Of a DNA stretch of 64,000 nt, positions 55,950-64,000 are shown in pieces. Within the stretch, counting starts at the first letter, position 1. Each line of letters starts with the position of its first letter. A program made the translations under genes and the position numbers. Source of the DNA: Bufo bufo (Eukaryota > Chordata > Amphibia > Anura > Bufonidae); assembly GCF_905171765.1 (NCBI RefSeq), contig NC_053397.1:77614-141613 (forward strand). The letters run 5' to 3'. Below the pieces are notes generated by a model. That model had not been told where the DNA came from. It searched no databases and saw only the letters and a program-made list of their open reading frames with translations.

Positions 55950-56469
55950 GGCTACTTTCACACTAGCGTTGTTTTAATCCGGCGTTCAATTCCAACACCG
56001 GAACTGCCCGCCGGATCCGGAAAAACGTGTGAAAACGGATTACATTTGAATCCTGATCAGGATTTTCATCACAATGAAAAAATGCATTGGAAAAAACGGA
56101 TCTGCCATTTATGGACTTTAACTTTTTTAAAAACATTTTTCGGGTTTAACATGCAAAAGCTGGATCCGGTTTGACTGAACACACAGCGCCGGATCCGGCG
56201 TTAATGCAAGGCAATGGGAAAAAGACCGGATCCGGCGTTCAGTCAAAATGTTCAGGATTTTTGGCCGGAGGTAAAAATACAGCATGCTACGTTTTTCTGA
56301 AAAACCTGATCAGTAAAAAAGACTGAAGTGAAGACATCCTGATGCATCCTGAACGGATTACTCTCCATTCAGAATGCATTAGGATAAAACTGATCAGTTC
56401 TTTTCCGGATTTGAGCCCCTAGGACGGAACTCAGCACCGGAAAAGAAAAACACTAGTGTGAAAGTACCC
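55950..56469. mobile_element. MITE flanked by TAA
   Basis: Ends GGCTACTTTCACACTAGCG and CACTAGTGTGAAAGTACCC, with TAA on both sides (55947-55949, 56470-56472). The interior has GCCGGATCCGG segments in inverted order. Same family as 2688-3036 and 11367-11846. Confidence 0.88.
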
Positions 56470-56713
56470 TAAGATTGCATATAGAACTGCAGAAAAATGT
56501 AAATATAAATTAATCAAAGAAATACCCAAACAAAAATAGACAAAAATAACTGAAAATAAAACCGAAAAAGATGCCAAAATATGAAAAAGGAAAAAACTTG
56601 ATTACAACAATAAAACCTAAAAATAAAAAAAATGGATTAGTAAAAGAAAACCTGTAAAAAGGACAGAAAAAAACAACGTAGAAAACTTAGGTTACAGGAA
56701 GTCTTGCTATATA

Positions 56714-57617
56714 CAGGGTGGGCCATTTATATGGATACACCTTAATAAAATGGGAATGGTTGGTGATATTAACTTCCTGTTTGTGGCACATTAGTATATG
56801 TGAGGGGGGAAACTTTTCAAGATGGGTGGTGACCATGGCGGACATTTTGAAGTCGGCCATTTTGAATCCAACTTTTGTTTTTTCAATAGGAAGAGGGTCA
56901 TGTGACACATCAAACTTATTGGGAATGTCACAAGAAAAACAATGGTGTGCTTGGTTTTAACGTAACTTTGTTCTTTCATGAGTTATTTACAAGTTTCTGA
57001 CCACTTATAAAATGTGTTCAATGTGCTGCCCATTGTGTTGGATTGTCAATGCAACCCTCTTCTCCCACTCTTCACACACTGATAGCAACACCGCAGGAGA
57101 CATGCTAGCACAGGCTTCCAGTATCCGTAGTTTCAGGTGCTGCACATATCTTCACAGCATAGACGATTGCCTTCAGATGATACGAGATGTGCAGCACCTG
57201 AAACTACGGTGACTGGAAGCCTGTGCTAGCATTTCTCCTGCGGTGTTGCTATCAGTGTGTGAAGAGTGGGAGAAGAGGGTTGCATTGACAATCCAACACA
57301 ATGGGCAGCACATTGAACACATTTTATAAGTGGTCAGAAACTTGTAAATAACTCATGAAAGAATAAAGTTACGTTAAAACCAAGCACACCATTGTTTTTC
57401 TTGTGAAATTCCCAATAAGTCTGTGTCACATGACCCTCTTCCTATTGAAAAAACAAAAGTTGGATTCAAAATGGCCGACTTCAAAATGGCCACCATGGTC
57501 ACCACCCATCTTGAAAAGTTTCCCCCCTCACATATACTAATGTGCCACAAACAGGAAGTTAATATCAGCAACCATTCCCATTTTATTAAGGTGTATCCAT
57601 ATAAATGGCCCACCCTG
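56714..57617. mobile_element. 904-bp fold-back mariner-like element
   Basis: A near-perfect inverted repeat over its full length, arms of about 435 bp, centre near 57166, ends CAGGGTGGGCCATTTATATG and complement, TA on both sides (56712-56713, 57618-57619). Each arm encodes the C-terminus of a mariner-like transposase, EWEKRVALTIQHNGQHIEHI then L and stop (57265-57330 on plus, mirrored on minus). It is two copies of one 3' end joined head to head; the catalytic core is absent. Confidence 0.92.
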
Positions 57618-58076
57618 TACATTGAGATTCAGTAAAAAGTAAATGTTAACTTAAAAACCGAAACTCAAAAACAAAAAACAAAAACCTTTGGAAGACATAC
57701 AATTGTATAGGACTGAATTAACACATCAATGTCTTGGAGGCTTCACCTGGAACCGTAAAAAACTGGCAGGAGAATTTGTACCCACCCAGTCAGTGAAATG
57801 CTAATTTGCCCAGCCCCAAACCAACTTAAGATTCATTTTACCAAAGAAGCAGGATTTAACATTACAAGGCCCCAAACCGGTTTCCTGGGGAAGGGAAAAG
57901 TCCATTTAAATTTGGTCTTAGAGTTCCTCCATTTTCTTTAAATACGAACAGTAAAATGGTTTACAAAGACCTCAATAACATATCTTAATTTACCCTTCTC
58001 TGGCACACAAAATTAGAAACTCTACTGAATTCCAGGAACCGATCTCTTTCCTCTCTGAGCTTCACATTTTCACATT
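57618..58076. other. sequence downstream of the gag-like ORF
   Basis: On the minus strand it follows the gag-like stop. A KCENVKLREERDRFLEF stretch is open just after the stop in another frame, but no protease or polymerase motif was found. Confidence 0.35.
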
Positions 58077-59057
58077 TTAACCATTCATATTGGGATTTAA
58101 AATCTGCTTCCTTGATCCTTGGCTGTCCCTGGGTTCTATGCCCTTGCAAAAACCATGTCTGGGACCATTACTCCACCTTGCTGAATAAACCACTTTACTT
58201 CTAGGTGTGGTTCTGGGGTACTTAACATACCTGTGTCTGTTGCCATTAGCAACGTCACAATGTCGTGCAATGTGCCCGACTTCCCTGCATGCAAAACAAC
58301 GAATAGCTTGTCTCCCTGCACAATACCTTCTCTGGGCACATGGAAATCTAACTTGCTGCACAATATTAACCATCCCAGCATGACTAGATCCCACACTACT
58401 ATCTGTATTGAGTCCACTTACCACAGACTCATTTGAGGAATCTTCTGGCATTGTGTTAACACTTCCAACTCCAGGGTCAGAGACATTGTCCATCTCCATC
58501 CCTGAGTCGGTTCCACTATGTGACCCACAGTCCTCAGACTTCTCCATACCTACAGCCCATACATTGCCTCTAATCCTAGACACATTACTTTCTAACGGTT
58601 GCTTCAATGGCTCTGGCTGCACTAAGCACTGAGAATGTTCATCTTCTGTCCTCCTGCAGAGAGCAGACAATTCCCTTACAGCACCCTGTGCATGCGTCAG
58701 GCTTGCAGATAACCATTTATTCTCCTTGCACAGCTCAGTATTACACCTCACAGTACATTCATACTCAGGACTAGCTTCAGCTGCCTGCTGGACAAGAGTT
58801 CTCAATTTAACAATTTCCACTTTTAAATCTTCCACTTCTCCTTCCAATCTCAGCTTCAGCCTACAAGACTCCTGATATTTATCCGCTATCCACCCAGCAG
58901 CAAAAATCAGAGCATACTTGCCTTTCTTTTTGCGCCATTTTCTGGTACCGATCAGGTTTGCTACACAATTCTGGGCCTGCAGCCATTGATCAGTAGATCC
59001 CTGCATAGCTTGAAGAATGGCCTTCAACTTTGCAACTTCTTTAAAAATGCTTTCCAT
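58077..59057 (-). CDS. gag-like protein with one zinc knuckle, 326 residues
   Basis: The minus-strand ATG at 59057 (MESIFKEVAKLKAILQAM) is chosen over a weaker upstream codon. The N-terminal third is basic and helical (GTRKWRKKKGKYAL). A coiled-coil follows (LRLEGEVEDLKVEIVKLRTL), then an acidic Ser/Asp-rich middle. Near residue 262 is CFACREVGHIARHC, a C-x2-C-x4-H-x4-C knuckle as in retroelement nucleocapsids. The C-terminus is Arg-rich. The frame is uninterrupted. It is probably the gag of an LTR retroelement, possibly the same one as the integrase piece at 54.5 kb; I cannot name the family, and no capsid fold is evident by eye. Confidence 0.65.
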   Translation of the reverse strand: MESIFKEVAKLKAILQAMQGSTDQWLQAQNCVANLIGTRKWRKKKGKYALIFAAGWIADKYQESCRLKLRLEGEVEDLKVEIVKLRTLVQQAAEASPEYECTVRCNTELCKENKWLSASLTHAQGAVRELSALCRRTEDEHSQCLVQPEPLKQPLESNVSRIRGNVWAVGMEKSEDCGSHSGTDSGMEMDNVSDPGVGSVNTMPEDSSNESVVSGLNTDSSVGSSHAGMVNIVQQVRFPCAQRRYCAGRQAIRCFACREVGHIARHCDVANGNRHRYVKYPRTTPRSKVVYSARWSNGPRHGFCKGIEPRDSQGSRKQILNPNMNG

Positions 59058-59796
59058 TGCACAGGAATACAAACACCACAATGGTTGCTACAAAAAATAT
59101 ACTGCTATCGATCTCTAGGAGTTGTCCCAATACTTTTGGCACAGAACTAGAAGCACCTCCTTTCTACACTGTAGAACCCGTATTAATTATGCCAAACAAT
59201 TCTACAATCCAGTGTAACAGCCACAGATATACAAACATTAAGCAGAATCATCAACTATAGGACAATTTCACCCCTAAACTGCCACTAATGTTCACACAGT
59301 GATTCCTGTATCAGACTGGTCACTGAGCTATACCATAACCGAACACTCAACTGATATCCAGCACAAAACTTACCAAAACAAAATCAAACTGTACATAGAA
59401 AGGTTACAAAAAGACAAGATAACTATTCTGGACAAAACTGACATTTGAAGCAAAAACAAACAAATCGCTTTCCATAGACACCAATACAAAAAGTGAACCA
59501 GCTCAAACTAAAATGAATTCCTTGTTAAAACCTGCAGCACCATACTAACCAAGATGTCTGCCAAAGCCACATGGTCTTCACACAAAGGAAATCAAAGATG
59601 GCCGACAAAACCACATGGCTTGACACACAAAGGAAGAAAAGATGGCCGACAAAACCACATGGCTTGACACACAAAGGAAGAAAAGATAGTGTCTACAAAA
59701 TCCAGCAATAGAAAAACCACAATTAAACAAAACAGTTTCTATATTCCCTGTGCCCCCACCCCCGAAACCAGAGCAAACCTCCACTCTGCGGGTGAT
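59058..59796 (-). other. leader/LTR-like region upstream of the gag-like ORF
   Basis: No gene. Includes 2.3 copies of a repeat of about 45 bp (59590-59692: AAAGATGGCCGACAAAACCA CATGGCTTGACACACAAAGG). It may be the 5' untranslated region or LTR of the gag-bearing element; LTR boundaries were not found. Confidence 0.4.
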
Positions 59797-60131
59797 TTAC
59801 AGGCTAGCAATATAAAAACACTCTCTAAATGCTGTCTCTAATGTACAAACACTAAAACAAATTGCTGCTTCTACAAAATCACGCCAAGCCAATAATGGAA
59901 CATGGTCAAGGATCATAAATTTTAAGTCACCTTCAGCATGGCCCATATCCGCAAAGTGGTGCGAGACAGGCAAATCCTTGCGTTTCTTGCGTATAGAGAA
60001 ACGGTGTTGGTTGAAGTGGGACTTAAAATCGCAAGTGGTCTCGCCCACATACAATAGCTTACACGGGCACCACAAAACAAATTACAAAACTCGGATGACA
60101 GTGCATCGCAAGATAGCACGTCACCCGACAC
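59797..60131 (-). pseudogene. Penelope-like GIY-YIG endonuclease fragment
   Basis: Minus strand. MWCPCKLLYVGETTCDFKSH and FNQHRFSIRKKRKDLPVSHH then HAEGDLKFMILDHVPLLAWR: the C-terminal GIY-YIG nuclease of a Penelope-like element with the first motif decayed (LYVGET) and the usual arginine replaced. It ends CFYIASL with stop near 59800. The reverse transcriptase is absent. Confidence 0.8.
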
Positions 60132-60139
60132 TATACCCG

Positions 60140-60825
60140 GGGTGTCACATCCTGATTCAATAGCCGATGCCTTTGATACACATTGATTTAATACGCTTGC
60201 AGTAACATTTGACGTCTCATTACAATAAACTGTTATGCGGCGTGTCAGGTGATGTCTCCGTATGGGATCATGTGATTATTCCCAGGGTGACCTCACGGAC
60301 ATGCGCAGACACAGCTCCATGTTTCGCAGGGGATCATGTGATTATCCCTGGAGTGACATCATGGACATGCGCAGCTTTAGTTCCGGGACGCTGAATCCAT
60401 GCGGTGCTATCCGCAACAGTGTATCCTCCTGCCATTGAGCTCGCCTGATTCCATGCCGGGTCTGTTTACACTTGCACTGACACAGGTGATGATTATTATA
60501 TTTAGTTGATTGTCACTTGTCTATTATACTATGTTATTGAATAACCACAATACCTGGATGTTTTTTACATGAATATCTGTATTGATTATACTGTCTTCCA
60601 GGCACAATGTTTTTCTCATTTATATATGAGATATTCTTTTGCACATTTTTTTGTATATTTTATTAATTGTCACTTATGTATGTTAATTCGATATGACCAC
60701 ATAAATACCCACAGTTTTGTATGATGCATTGCTTGATAATAGTCCCAGCAAGTGGACTGAAACGTCGCAAGGGTGAATAAAGATCCACATTTTTTCACCT
60801 ACGGATGTGCTGCGGTGTCTTTACT
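60140..60825 (+). mobile_element. Penelope-like terminal region, opposite strand
   Basis: Non-coding. Contains a duplicated GGATCATGTGATTATTCCC/GGATCATGTGATTATCCCT with GACATGCGCAGA, then AT-rich sequence, ending with GGACTGAAACGTCGCAAGGG TGAATAAAGATCC on the plus strand. That tail resembles the end after the other Penelope element (26.1 kb). It points away from the endonuclease fragment, as in inverted Penelope copies. Confidence 0.55.
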
Positions 60826-60826
60826 T

Positions 60827-60827
<1 letters not shown>

Positions 60828-60863
<36 letters not shown>
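60828..60863. repeat. (TA)n microsatellite
   Basis: About 17 TA dinucleotides at the left edge of the GGGCAGCTGTATATA minisatellite. Confidence 0.95.
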
Positions 60864-60867
<4 letters not shown>

Positions 60868-61033
60868 ACAGCTGTATATATAGTGAGAAGCAGCTGTGTA
60901 TATAATGAGGGACAGCTGTATACATAGTAAAAGGCAGTGTATACATGGTGAGGGGCAGCTATGTATATAATGTGGGGCAGCTGTGTATATATTGAGGGAC
61001 AGCCATATATATATAGTGAGTGGCAGCTGCATA
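60864..61033. repeat. GGGCAGCTGTATATA minisatellite, left block
   Basis: Degenerate units of about 22-26 bp (GGGACAGCTGTATATATAGT GAG). It ends at TA 61034 where a Tc1-like element is inserted. Confidence 0.92.
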
Positions 61034-61035
61034 TA

Positions 61036-62453
61036 CAGTTGCAAGAAAAAGTATGTGAACTCTTTGGAATTATATGGATTTCTGCACAAATTGGTCATAA
61101 AATGTGATCTGATCTTCATCTAAGTCACAACAATAGACAATCACAGTCGGCTTAAACTAATAACACACAAAGAGTTAAATGTTACCATGTTTTTATTGAA
61201 CACCCCATGTAAACATTCACAGTGAAGGAGGAAAAAGTATGTGAACCCTTGGATTTAATAACTGGTTGAACCTCCTTTGGCAGCAATAACGTCCACCAAA
61301 CGTTTCCTGTAGTTGCAGATCAGACACAACGGTCAGGAGTAATTCTACACCATTCCTCTTTACAGAACTGTTTCAGTTCAGCAATACTCTTGGGATGTCT
61401 GGTGTGAATCGCTTTCTTGAGGTCATGCCACAGCATCTCCATCGGGTTGAGGTCAGGACTCTGACTGGGCCACTCCAGAAGGCGGATTTTCTTCTGTTTA
61501 AGCCATTCTGTTGTTGATTTACTTCTATGCTTTGGGTCGTTGTCCTGTTGCAACAGCCATCTTCTGTTGAGCTTCAGCTGGTGGACAGATGGCCTTAAGT
61601 TCTTCTGCAAAATGTCTTGATAAACTTGGGAATTCATTTTTCATTCGATGATAGCAATCCGTCCAGGCCCTGATGCAGCAAAGAAGCAGCCCCAAACCAT
61701 GATGCCCCCACCACCATACCTCACAGTTGGGATGAGGTTTTGAGGTTGGTGTGCTGTGCCTCTTTTTCTCCACACATAGTGTTGTGTGTTTCTTCCAAAC
61801 AACTCCACTTTGGTTCCATCTGTCCACAGAATATTTTGCCAGTACTGCTGTGGGACATCCAGGTGCTCTTGTGCAAACTGTAAATGTGCAGCAATGTTAT
61901 TTTTGGACAGCAGTGGCTTCCTCTGTGGTATCCTCCCATGAAATCCATTCTTGTTCAGTGTTTTACGTATCGTAGATTCGTTAACAGGGATGATAGCATA
62001 TGCCAGAGACTTTTTTAAGTCTTTAGCTGACACTCTAGGATTCTTCTTCACCTCATTGAGCAGTCTGCGCTGTGCTCTTGCAGTCATCTTTAGAGGACGG
62101 CCGCTCCTAGGGAGAGCAGCAGCAGTGCTGAACGTCCTCCATTTATAGACAATTTTTCTTACCGTGGACTGATGAACAGCAACAAATGCGTTCTAGACTT
62201 CAGGCTGTAATTGACTGCAAAGGATTTGCAACCAAGTATTAAAAAGTGAAAGTTTGATTTATGATTATTATGTCCCATTACTTTTGGTCCCTTAACAAGT
62301 GGGAGGCACATATGCAAACTGTTGTAATTCCTGCACTGTTCACCTGATTTGGATGTAAATACCCTGTTCATTTCATTTCAAATCCATTGTGGTGGTGTAT
62401 AGAGCAAAAATGTTAGAATTGTGTCAATGTCCCAATATTTATAGACCTGACTG
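61036..62453 (-). mobile_element. chimeric Tc1-like transposon
   Basis: TA lies on both sides (61034-61035, 62454-62455). The left end CAGTTGCAAGAAAAAGTATG and the right end, inverted, CAGTCAGGTCTATAAATATT do not match each other beyond CAGT, although Tc1 ends should. The transposase gene covers 61320-62180 on the minus strand. Right of about 62180 the sequence is a non-coding end of another family. Confidence 0.78.
61320..62180 (-). pseudogene. Tc1-like DD34E transposase, one internal stop and no N-terminus
   Basis: Minus strand. The frame begins inside the helix-turn-helix (VHQSTVRKIVYKWRTF, LPRSGRP) at about 62180, so the first residues are lost. It continues through MTARAQRRLLNEVKKNPRVS, the catalytic ILWTDGTKVELFG (first D), GGGGIMVWGC, a TGA at 61643-61641, [15 protein letters not shown] (second D) and [20 protein letters not shown] (E). 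The frame is the same on both sides of the TGA, so only one stop separates the halves. Catalytic D, D and E are all present. Confidence 0.92.
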
Positions 62454-62465
62454 TATGTGTATATA

Positions 62466-63405
62466 CAGTACAGACCAAAAGTTTGGACACACCTTCTTAT
62501 TCAAAGAGTTTTCTTTATTTTCATGACTATGAAGGCATCAAAACTATGAATTAACACATGTGGAATTATATACATTACAAACAAGTGTGAAACAACTGAA
62601 AATATGTCATATTCTAGGTTCTTCAAAGTAGCCACCTTTTGCTTTGATTACTGCTTTGCACACTCTTGGCATTCTCTTGATGAGCTTCAAGAGGTAGTCC
62701 CCTGAAATGGTCTTCCAACAGTCTTGAAGGAGTTCCCAGAGATGCTTAGCACTTGTTGGCCCTTTTGCCTTCACTCTGCGGTCCAGCTCACCCCAAACCA
62801 TCTCGATTGGGTTCAGGTCCGGTGACTGTGGAGGCCAGGTCATCTGGCGCAGCACCCCATCACTCTCCTTCATGGTCAAATAGCCCTTACTTTCAAAGTT
62901 TTCCCAATTTTTCGGCTGACTGACTGACCTTCATTTCTTAAAGTAATGATGGCCACTCGTTTTTCTTTACTTAGCTGCTTTTTTCTTGCCATAATACAAA
63001 TTCTAACAGTCTATTCAGTAGGACTATCAGCTGTGTATCCACCTGACTTCTCCTCAACGCCACTGATGGTCCCAACCCCATTTATGAGGCAAGAAATCCC
63101 ACTTATTAAACCTGACAGGGCACACCTGTGAAGTGAAGACCATTTCAGGGGACTACCTCTTGAAGCTCATCAAGAGAACGCCAAGAGTGTGCAAAGCAGT
63201 AATCAAAGCAAAAGGTGGCTACTTTGAAGAACCTAGAATATGACATATTTTCAGTTGTTTCACACTTGTTTGTTATGTATATAATTCCACATGTGTTAAT
63301 TCATAGTTTTGATGCCTTCAGTGTGAATCTACAAATTTTCATAGTCATGAAAATAAAGAAAACTCTTTGAATGAGAAGGTGTGTCCAAACTTTTGGTCTG
63401 TACTG
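62466..63405 (-). mobile_element. Tc1-like deletion derivative
   Basis: TIR CAGTACAGACCAAAAGTTTG at both ends, continuing as an inverted repeat through the AAAGAGTTTTCTTTATTTTC and ATTCTAGGTTCTTCAAAGTA segments. TA on both sides. The minus-strand fragment 62879-62607 encodes the transposase C-terminus with SPDLNPIEMVWGELDRRVKA. The right part repeats some C-terminal coding (KLIKRMPRVCKAVIKAKGGY) in the other direction, so the inverted repeats have been enlarged. About 940 bp against about 1.6 kb for a whole element. Confidence 0.9.
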
Positions 63406-63407
63406 TA

Positions 63408-64000
63408 TATTGTGATGGTCAGCTGTATATATAGTGAGGGGCAGCTGTATATATATAGTGAGGGGCAGCTGTATATATATAGTGAGGGGCAGCTGTATAT
63501 ATATAGTGAGGGGCAGCTGTATATATATAGTAAGCGGCAGCTGTATATATATAGTGAGGGACATCTGCAGATATAGTGATGAACAGCTGTATATATTGTG
63601 AGGGGCAGCTGTATATATAGTGATGGACATCTGTATATATAGTGATGAACAGCTGTATATATAGTGATGGACAGCTGTATATATAGTGAGGGGCAGCTGT
63701 ATATATATAGTAAGGGGCAGCTGTATATATAGTGATGAACAGCTGTATATATAGTGATGGACAGCTGTATATATAGTGATGGACATCTGTATATATAGTG
63801 ATGAACAGCTGTATATATAGTGATGGACAGCTGTATATATAGTGAGGGACAGCTGTATATATATAGTAAGGGGCAGCTGTATATATAGTGATGAACAGCT
63901 GTATATATAGTGATGGACAGCTGTATATATAGTGAGGGGCAGCTGTATATATAGTGATGGACAGCTATATATAGAGTGAGGGGCAGCTGTATATATATAT
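63408..64000. repeat. GGGCAGCTGTATATA minisatellite, right block
   Basis: About 25 units of 22-24 bp (GGGCAGCTGTATATATAGTG with AG or ATG variants), running off the end of the window. Some variants (GATGGACAG, GATGAACAG) recur in higher-order groups. Spurious frames encode TIYIQLPL repeats. Confidence 0.95.

Noticed and set aside
63301..63786. 161-codon minus-strand frame of TIYIQLPL repeats
   Set aside because: Translation of the GGGCAGCTGTATATA minisatellite.
1..64000. tRNA, rRNA or snRNA genes
   Set aside because: I recognised no A/B-box cloverleaf, rRNA core or snRNA sequence by eye; a covariance-model scan would be needed to exclude degraded copies.

Overview
This is vertebrate nuclear DNA, most probably from a frog or toad. 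One host gene, split into exons, sits at the left end (2.1-9.2 kb). Almost everything else is transposable elements, many inserted inside one another. The mixture (CR1, L1, L2 and Penelope retroelements, several Tc1/mariner families, piggyBac-like TTAA elements, hAT- and Harbinger-like palindromic MITEs, retroviral remnants) resembles amphibian genomes. The amphibian call is an inference; the vertebrate call rests on the gene.

Host gene: eleven plus-strand exons (2170-9210) encode the last 445 residues of a GGA1-type clathrin adaptor: GAT domain, hinge and gamma-adaptin-ear domain. The N-terminal VHS exons must lie upstream of the window. Introns carry a 349-bp palindromic MITE, two Harbinger-like MITEs, a decayed mariner-like element and a 1.16-kb hAT-like element with a perfect 8-bp target duplication.

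9.2-21.4 kb: 3' UTR candidate, a broken Tc1-like element with a MITE in it, then a CR1 LINE. The LINE is split by a 3.57-kb TTAA-flanked piggyBac-like element at 15.3-18.9 kb. Downstream the same CR1 runs into a 44-bp minisatellite whose unit is a piece of CR1 coding sequence. The array is itself interrupted by a 589-bp TG...CA element.

21.4-29.3 kb: an unidentified repeat with a TATA-like promoter, tandem leader repeats and a 135-codon ORF. It is interrupted by a Tc1-like element (which carries an L2 tail) and by a Penelope-like element with reverse transcriptase and GIY-YIG domains. A MITE composite containing a roughly 1-kb hairpin follows.

29.3-42.9 kb: a minus-strand L1 (L1-B, about 5.9 kb) whose ORF2 is split by a 7.6-kb TTAA-flanked piggyBac element. 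That element has a broken transposase and has itself taken in a CR1 and a MITE.

42.9-60.8 kb: a Polinton-type integrase fragment, a long CR1 with endonuclease and reverse transcriptase, minus-strand retroviral remnants (polypurine tract/LTR edge, integrase C-terminus, a gag-like ORF), and a nearly intact 5.8-kb L1 (L1-A) with a 13-bp target duplication. ORF2 of L1-A is broken only at a run of 11 C. A 904-bp fold-back mariner-like element and a second Penelope remnant close the segment.

60.8-64.0 kb: a TA-rich minisatellite interrupted by two Tc1-like elements. I found no operon, CRISPR array, tRNA or rRNA gene. I saw no convincing new biological system. The most unusual features are the LINE-derived minisatellite, the unidentified ORF-bearing repeat at 21-27 kb and the long hairpins.
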